Assembly (NCBI GenBank): GCA_014804915.1
Contig: JAAUYW010000085.1
Location: 1-11,524, forward strand
Source of the DNA: Desulfovibrio sp.
GTDB taxonomy: Bacteria; Desulfobacterota; Desulfovibrionia; Desulfovibrionales; Desulfovibrionaceae
DNA: 11,524 nt
Reading direction: 5' to 3'
A program made the translations under genes and the position numbers. Under the pieces are notes generated by a model. That model made no database searches and was not told the DNA's origin. It saw only the letters and a list, made by a program, of their open reading frames with translations. Numbering within the stretch: the first letter of the stretch is position 1; every line of letters starts with the position of its first letter. Positions 7,594 to 11,524 of this stretch are shown in pieces.

Positions 7594-8670
7594 ATGAAAG
7601 GACTGGTGAAAATCGCCGCGCTGGCCACACTGTTGCTGGGCTTTGCGTTTTCAGCCCTTGCGGAAGAAGGGCGCCTGAATTTCATGCTGATCAACCTAAC
7701 CGGGCAGGATATAACTGATGTCAGGATCTGTCCGACGTATTATCCCCAGTACCAGAGCGAGAACCTGCTTCGCAATGCCCTGGCGCCCGAGCATCACATT
7801 TATATCGGGCCCAATTATTACGGAGAGCAGATATTCTGGAATATCGCCGTGAAATGGGCAAATGGCCACGAGCAAACTTTCAGCAAGCTCAGGCTCACGC
7901 GCTACAACACCTATACGGTATATTCCACTCCCCAGGGCATCCGGATTCGCCAGACTTTTGATCCGCAAAACGCCCGCTACGCCTTTGGGCCGGAGGCTCC
8001 GTCGTACATGGGAGCAAAGCCCGAGGTAAAAGTGGCGGCCACCAGTCCCAAAAAGCTGAATGCGGCGCTTGCCCTGGCGGTGGACATGAATGCGGAGCCT
8101 GGCAAGAAGGCGGACGCGCAGGCCGACAAGCTCGCTTTTGGCGCGCAGGACAGGATTTCCGACAAGGCAATGGCAATCAAGACCACGGCGGAAGTAACGC
8201 GCGCCGGCAAGAACATGGCAGTCAATCCCAAGGGCGAGTTCAAGGCTGGCGACAAGATCAGGCTGCGCTTCACAACCAACAGGGATGGACATGTTTACTG
8301 GGTGAAAAAGGATGGGGAGAGCAATTATCACATTCTTTACCCGACAGCGCAGGATGGCTCCGGCGTTTCCGGAAACAGGATCTATACGATTCCCGCTTCC
8401 GAGCCGCTCCAGTTTGATGGCAGCGCCGAGACCCTGTTTGCCATTCTTTCGCCAACAGATGTGACGGATCTTGCCAAGGCTGCCAAATTGCAGGCTGAAG
8501 GCAAATTCACGGAAGCTTCAAAGCTGATTGCCGCGCTTGTGGACAGGCACGAGCAGCAAAAGAACACGAATACGGTAATCATCGAGGAAGAAGACGAAGA
8601 TGACGTCAATATGCAATCGCAGCTGGCGGATGGCGAGTTCGTGGGCGAATACGAAATTGGCGGCGAATAG
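7594..8670 (+). CDS. Secreted DUF4384-domain protein with acidic C-terminus
   Basis: Encodes 358 residues. A clear Sec signal peptide (KGLVK, hydrophobic core, cleavage after SALA at about residue 23) puts it in the periplasm or envelope. Residues about 26-125 form a small beta-rich domain beginning LNFMLINLTGQDITDVRICP, like the N..TG..I..L.ISP envelope domains of unknown role. A low-complexity Lys/Ala linker (about 140-205) follows. Residues about 212-290 match DUF4384: FKAGDKIRLRFTTNRDGHVY, HILYP, IYTIP and ETLFAILSPTDV. The tail contains an acidic run, EEEDEDD (331-337). DUF4384 is often attached to envelope, stress or secretion-associated proteins, but its ligand is not known. The start has GGAG five bases upstream. 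The strong terminator at 8692-8730 ends the transcript. No function is assigned beyond location. Confidence 0.8.
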   Translation: MKGLVKIAALATLLLGFAFSALAEEGRLNFMLINLTGQDITDVRICPTYYPQYQSENLLRNALAPEHHIYIGPNYYGEQIFWNIAVKWANGHEQTFSKLRLTRYNTYTVYSTPQGIRIRQTFDPQNARYAFGPEAPSYMGAKPEVKVAATSPKKLNAALALAVDMNAEPGKKADAQADKLAFGAQDRISDKAMAIKTTAEVTRAGKNMAVNPKGEFKAGDKIRLRFTTNRDGHVYWVKKDGESNYHILYPTAQDGSGVSGNRIYTIPASEPLQFDGSAETLFAILSPTDVTDLAKAAKLQAEGKFTEASKLIAALVDRHEQQKNTNTVIIEEEDEDDVNMQSQLADGEFVGEYEIGGE

Positions 8671-8691
8671 GCATTCCTGAAATTGAACACG

Positions 8692-8730
8692 AAAAAGGGG
8701 ATCTCCGGCCTTGCGGGAGATCCCCTTTTT
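8692..8730. terminator. Bidirectional rho-independent terminator between convergent genes
   Basis: AAAAAGGGGATCTCC (8692-8706) and GGAGATCCCCTTTTT (8716-8730) form a perfect 15-bp stem around a nine-base loop. The core is GC-rich and there is a T run on both strands, so it serves the DUF4384 gene (ends 8670, plus) and the ATPase gene (ends 8758, minus). Confidence 0.95.
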
Positions 8731-8757
8731 GCGCGTTAAAGCAAGGGGTTGCCTGAA

Positions 8758-10911
8758 CTATTCCGGAATGGCGGAACTTTGGATTGAATAGGGGCGGATA
8801 GCGCTAAGCGCGATGCTTATTGTCGTCATGTTGTGAAGGATCGCCGTAAGCGCCGGGCCGAAAAAGCCGGTTAGCGCGCCCAGAAGATAGAAGGAATTCA
8901 GTCCGATGCCGAGCTTCACATTCAAATGAATGCGCTGCATTGCCTTGCGTGAGAGAACGGTTATCTGGGGGAGCCCGCCAAGAGATGGCTGGGTGAGCAA
9001 TACATTCGCTACAGCCCGGGCAAGATCAGTCCCGTCCCCCATTGCCACGCCCACTGCGGAAGCAGAGAGTGCCGGCCCGTCATTTATGCCATCGCCGACC
9101 ATCATCACGCGCCAGCCCTCCCTGCCCAGACGCTGGATTATATCCGCCTTGTCATCAGGCAGGACATGGGCATACACTTCGGAAATGCCGGCCTGACTGG
9201 CTATCGCATCGGCTGTGCGCCTGTCATCTCCGGTGATCATGGCTATCCTTGTGAAGCCGAGCTTGCGCATGGCCGCAATTACCGCGCTGGCTTCCGGGCG
9301 CAACGGATCAGAAATCACGCACATTCCCGCGGCTTTTCCGCCAATGGACAAGAACAGCAACGTATTTCCAAGAGCCTGTTCACTTTCAATCTCCCTGGAA
9401 AACACATCCAGGCTCACGCCTTCCTCCGCCTCTATGTAATGGCGGCTGCCAAAAAATACCGGCTGTCCTGAAATGCTGGATGAAATGCCATGCGCGACCA
9501 CATATTCCACTTGCGCATGTTCTTCCTCATGCCCTACATGTTCCTTTTTTGCCTGCCGGACAATGGCCCTGGAAACAGGATGGGGAAAATGCTCCTCAAG
9601 GCAGGCCATGATCTTCAGGATTTCCCTGCGGTCATTGCCAGGCGCGGGAACAATCCGCACGACTTCCGGCCTCGCCCTTGTGAGTGTTCCTGTCTTGTCA
9701 AGAACCAGGGCGTTTGCGCCCGCAATAGCTTCAAGATACTTGCCGCCCCTGACTGCCGTGCCATTCTTCGCCCCTATCCGCATGGCGGTCAGGGCAGCCA
9801 ATGGAGTCGCCAGCTTGAGCGTGCAGGAGTAGTCCACCAAAAGAACTGATGAAGCGCGCATCAAATTGCCAGTAAGCAGCCACACAAGTCCGGCCAGGGC
9901 AAAAGTAAGCGGCACGGCCTTGTCTGCAAGCCTGGTGTAATGGGCTTCAATGGCGGATTTTTGAACCTCGGATTGCTGAATGAAGCTGAGCACCTGATGC
10001 AGCCTGGTGCTTTCACCCGTCTGGCTGACCTTTATAACTATGCGGCCGGATTCCACAATCGTGCCAGCGTACACAGCGCCGCCCTTGCCGCGTTCCACCG
10101 GAATCGGCTCGCCTGTGAATGCCGCCTGGTTTACGAGCGCCGAGCCTGCCCTGATAATGCCGTCCACCGGAATGCTTGAGCCCGCATTGACGACGACCAG
10201 ATCGCCCTGCCTGACCATTGCAATCGGCACTTTTACTTCGGCATCTTCCTCGTCCAGCACCCAGACCTTGTCAACATCCAGGGCGAGACTCTCGCCAAGG
10301 GATGAAAGCGAGCGCTGCCTTGTCCACACTTCAAGCGCGTCGCCAACAGCCAGAAGCATGGACAGCATCGCGACTGTGCCATAATCCCCATTCAGCATTG
10401 ATACCGTCAGGGCGGAAGCATCCAGCACGTCCACATTCAGCCTGCCCCTCGCAAGGGAGCGAATTCCTTTCATGATAAACGGCAGCGCGGCCAGCGAGCT
10501 GATCACAATCCTCCAAGAGGGAGGCAGGAAGGGCCGCAGGAGAAAGTACCTCGCCACTCCAATCCATGCGCCTGCCGGATTTTCACCTGTCAGAAGGTCT
10601 TCGACCTCTTCGGCTGTAATGCCCTTGTGAGCCCGCCAGTCAAAATCCCTTTCCAGAAACCGGATCGCGGCCTCCTTGTCCGCTTCCCTGTCCGCAAAGA
10701 ACAGGACGCTTTTTGTCAGATGATTAATCTGGACGCCTGTGATGCCCCGGATTTTGGCAAGCTCGCGCGTCATCGCCCTGGCAATGCGCGCGCTCACAAG
10801 ATCAGAATGGCGAAGACGAACCCTGTAGCCATGCCACCGGTTCGCAGGCAGTTCATGCACTCTTTCGCACTTGCCCGCGCTGGCTGAAAACGCCGGGGCC
10901 ATGCTCGTCAT
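8758..10911 (-). CDS. Heavy-metal-translocating P1B-type ATPase with SCT motif (P1B-6 / FezB-like candidate)
   Basis: Encodes 717 residues with the full P-type ATPase core: actuator TGEP (266-269), phosphorylation site DKTGT (405-409), HP locus HFPHP (441-445), TGD (560-562) and hinge GDGIND (606-611). The membrane metal motif, normally CPC or SPC in P1B pumps, reads VDYSCTLKLATP (359-370). The last helix pair carries GFFGPALTAILHN..T (682-697). The N-terminus (about 28-90) is an HMA-like domain starting YRVRLRH, without the CxxC metal site. SC-A/T at this helix is what I recall for P1B-6 pumps, the class of ferrosome protein FezB; Mn or Zn export (CtpC-like) is an alternative. The metal is not proven. 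Start ATG overlaps the upstream stop as ATGA (10908-10911), so the pair is translationally coupled. ATG 10902, nine bases after GGCGGA, is a possible alternative. Confidence 0.85.
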   Translation of the reverse strand: MTSMAPAFSASAGKCERVHELPANRWHGYRVRLRHSDLVSARIARAMTRELAKIRGITGVQINHLTKSVLFFADREADKEAAIRFLERDFDWRAHKGITAEEVEDLLTGENPAGAWIGVARYFLLRPFLPPSWRIVISSLAALPFIMKGIRSLARGRLNVDVLDASALTVSMLNGDYGTVAMLSMLLAVGDALEVWTRQRSLSSLGESLALDVDKVWVLDEEDAEVKVPIAMVRQGDLVVVNAGSSIPVDGIIRAGSALVNQAAFTGEPIPVERGKGGAVYAGTIVESGRIVIKVSQTGESTRLHQVLSFIQQSEVQKSAIEAHYTRLADKAVPLTFALAGLVWLLTGNLMRASSVLLVDYSCTLKLATPLAALTAMRIGAKNGTAVRGGKYLEAIAGANALVLDKTGTLTRARPEVVRIVPAPGNDRREILKIMACLEEHFPHPVSRAIVRQAKKEHVGHEEEHAQVEYVVAHGISSSISGQPVFFGSRHYIEAEEGVSLDVFSREIESEQALGNTLLFLSIGGKAAGMCVISDPLRPEASAVIAAMRKLGFTRIAMITGDDRRTADAIASQAGISEVYAHVLPDDKADIIQRLGREGWRVMMVGDGINDGPALSASAVGVAMGDGTDLARAVANVLLTQPSLGGLPQITVLSRKAMQRIHLNVKLGIGLNSFYLLGALTGFFGPALTAILHNMTTISIALSAIRPYSIQSSAIPE

Positions 10912-11183
10912 TCCGCCTGCGCTCCAGCGCCGGAATTCTTCTCCATATTCTCCTCATTCACCTTGTCGCGGGCCTCAGCCGCCATGTCCTCGATATCCTC
11001 TTTCACTGCGGCCATTTTACGCATCATCTGATCCTTGATGACCAGTCCCCTGGCCATGCAATCAGTCGCAATTGGCTTCATATAGCTGAAATCAAGCCGG
11101 TTGCGATTCAGGCAAGCCAGACCCGCGGCTCCGGCAATTGCGCCGCCAAAAAAAGCCCAGAAAATTTTTGCGCCGCTACTCAT
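10908..11183 (-). CDS. Small membrane protein with glycine zipper, partner of the P-type ATPase (PacL/DUF1490-like?)
   Basis: Encodes 91 residues. A single N-terminal membrane segment, IFWAFFGGAIAGAAGLACL, contains stacked small residues (GG..AG..G) of glycine-zipper type. It is followed by a charged, helical cytoplasmic tail: MKPIATDCMARGLVIKDQMM, then VKEDIEDMAAEARDKVNEEN. The tail resembles, from memory, mycobacterial PacL1 (DUF1490), whose A(D/E)(V/M)xAEARxRIGEE segment precedes a metal-binding end and which works with the ATPase CtpC; the His-rich end is missing here. GGAGG (11193-11197) sits nine bases before ATG 11183, so this start is chosen over the longer frame to 11387. That frame would cover the promoter region and overlap the divergent gene. 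The stop overlaps the ATPase start (ATGA). A chaperone, scaffold or oligomer-forming role is inferred from context only. Confidence 0.75.
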   Translation of the reverse strand: MSSGAKIFWAFFGGAIAGAAGLACLNRNRLDFSYMKPIATDCMARGLVIKDQMMRKMAAVKEDIEDMAAEARDKVNEENMEKNSGAGAQAE

Positions 11184-11299
11184 GCGTTCTGTCCTCCATG
11201 CGAAAATTTTGTTGGCCAGAGCTTGCATGAAAATCCGAAATATGTCAATGAAACTGAAAACTAAATTCAAATCCATTGTTTGACACTGAGGTAAAGACC
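11184..11299. promoter_or_regulatory. Divergent promoter/operator region of the metal locus
   Basis: These 116 bases separate two divergent genes, each with a good ribosome site (GGAGG at 11193-11197 on minus, GAGG at 11288-11291 on plus). On the minus strand a perfect TTGACA (11248 down to 11243) is followed after 17 bases by a poor -10 (CAAGCT). Between the genes TGAA-N7-TTCA (11255-11269) and the outer pair TGTCAATG (11243-11250) and CATTG (11274-11278) with TTGACA (11280-11285) make an imperfect palindrome. The 15-base TGAAAACTAAATTCA has a 7-1-7 layout reminiscent of a weak Fur box. A metal-responsive operator is possible but unproven. Confidence 0.3.
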
Positions 11300-11524
11300 A
11301 TGAAAAGCTATCTGAAGCATGTGTCAGCCGAGCGGGCCCGGCTACGCCATCCGGCATTTGCCAAACCCCAAGCGCGGCAGCTGGCATTGGAAGTTCTGCA
11401 AAAACAGCCCGGAATCGCCGGCGTCAAGCCCGGTCCGGAATCCTTTTTGCTTTATCTTGAAGCGGATGCCAATCTGGATCAGATATGCCTGAATCTGGAA
11501 AAGAACGTTCCCGAACTGGCCGCA
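11300..11524 (+). CDS. HMA-like domain protein without CxxC (3' end outside window)
   Basis: The frame is open from ATG 11300 to the last base, 75 codons, with GAGG (11288-11291) eight bases upstream. The visible part, containing RARLRHPAF, LALEVLQKQPGIAGVKPG and ESFLLYLEAD, has the beta-alpha-beta pattern of a heavy-metal-associated domain but no CxxC site; the only Cys is in DQICLNL. It aligns well with the N-terminal domain of the ATPase in this window (RVRLRHSDL, LAKIRGITGVQIN, KSVLFFAD), sharing R.RLRH, GI.GV and S.L. It is divergent to the small protein and ATPase, so it is likely in the same regulon. It may be a partner or scaffold of the metal pump. The full length is unknown, and more domains or membrane segments may follow. 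Confidence 0.65.
   Translation, partial: MKSYLKHVSAERARLRHPAFAKPQARQLALEVLQKQPGIAGVKPGPESFLLYLEADANLDQICLNLEKNVPELAA

Noticed and set aside
7696..8331. Minus-strand open frame of 211 codons inside the DUF4384 gene
   Set aside because: It is a shadow of a GC-rich gene; the plus-strand gene has a signal peptide, domain match and terminator, while this frame matches nothing I know.
9473..9849. Plus-strand frames opposite the P-type ATPase
   Set aside because: The ATPase core motifs on the minus strand are complete; these are antisense shadows in GC-rich DNA.
10908..11387. Longer 159-residue form of the small membrane protein
   Set aside because: The first 68 residues cover the promoter region and the divergent HMA-like gene, and look non-conserved; ATG 11183 has a strong GGAGG at nine bases.
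1..11524. CRISPR arrays, tRNA/rRNA genes, insertion sequences
   Set aside because: I found no regularly spaced direct repeats, cloverleaf-like sequence, rRNA motifs, transposase motifs or terminal inverted repeats on either strand.

Overview
The window looks like a contig from a Gram-negative anaerobe. The Desulfovibrionaceae (delta-proteobacteria) are my best guess, based on the style of the surface-glycan genes and the P-type ATPase locus; there is no rRNA or marker gene to confirm this. It has two compositionally distinct parts.

Part A (1 to about 6360, clearly AT-rich) is the 3' end of a plus-strand surface-polysaccharide operon. It holds the C-terminal part of a GT4 glycosyltransferase running in from outside the window, and a two-domain GT-A plus GT4 glycosyltransferase split by an in-frame TAG. 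These are followed by a fusion of DPDV-type repeats, a GT-A-like domain and a TupA-like ATP-grasp, and then a class I methyltransferase. Spacers are 13 to 26 bases, so this is one transcription unit, probably ended by an AT-rich hairpin near 6275-6298. The genes would build and possibly cap a glycan. Several catalytic motifs are altered: DACD for DADD, no DxD in the fusion protein, and E-x7-D for E-x7-E.

Part B (about 6460 to 11524, clearly GC-richer) holds unrelated chromosomal-type genes: an inner-membrane FUSC-family protein and a secreted DUF4384 protein, both on plus. A strong bidirectional terminator follows. On the minus strand lie a small glycine-zipper membrane protein and a heavy-metal P1B-type ATPase, overlapping by ATGA. 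A divergent plus-strand gene for a cysteine-poor HMA-like protein runs off the window. The ATPase has an unusual SCT transmembrane motif and an N-terminal HMA-like domain without CxxC. That domain resembles the divergent HMA-like protein. ATPase, small membrane partner and metal-domain protein together recall ferrosome (fez, P1B-6 ATPase) loci and, for the small protein, the mycobacterial PacL/CtpC pair. This is the best candidate for an interesting system in the window.

Caution: the junction between parts A and B carries a perfect 13-base match to the Illumina adapter end (6446-6458), exactly where composition changes. The two halves may have been joined by an assembly artefact, so gene neighbourhood across 6300-6480 should not be trusted without read evidence.
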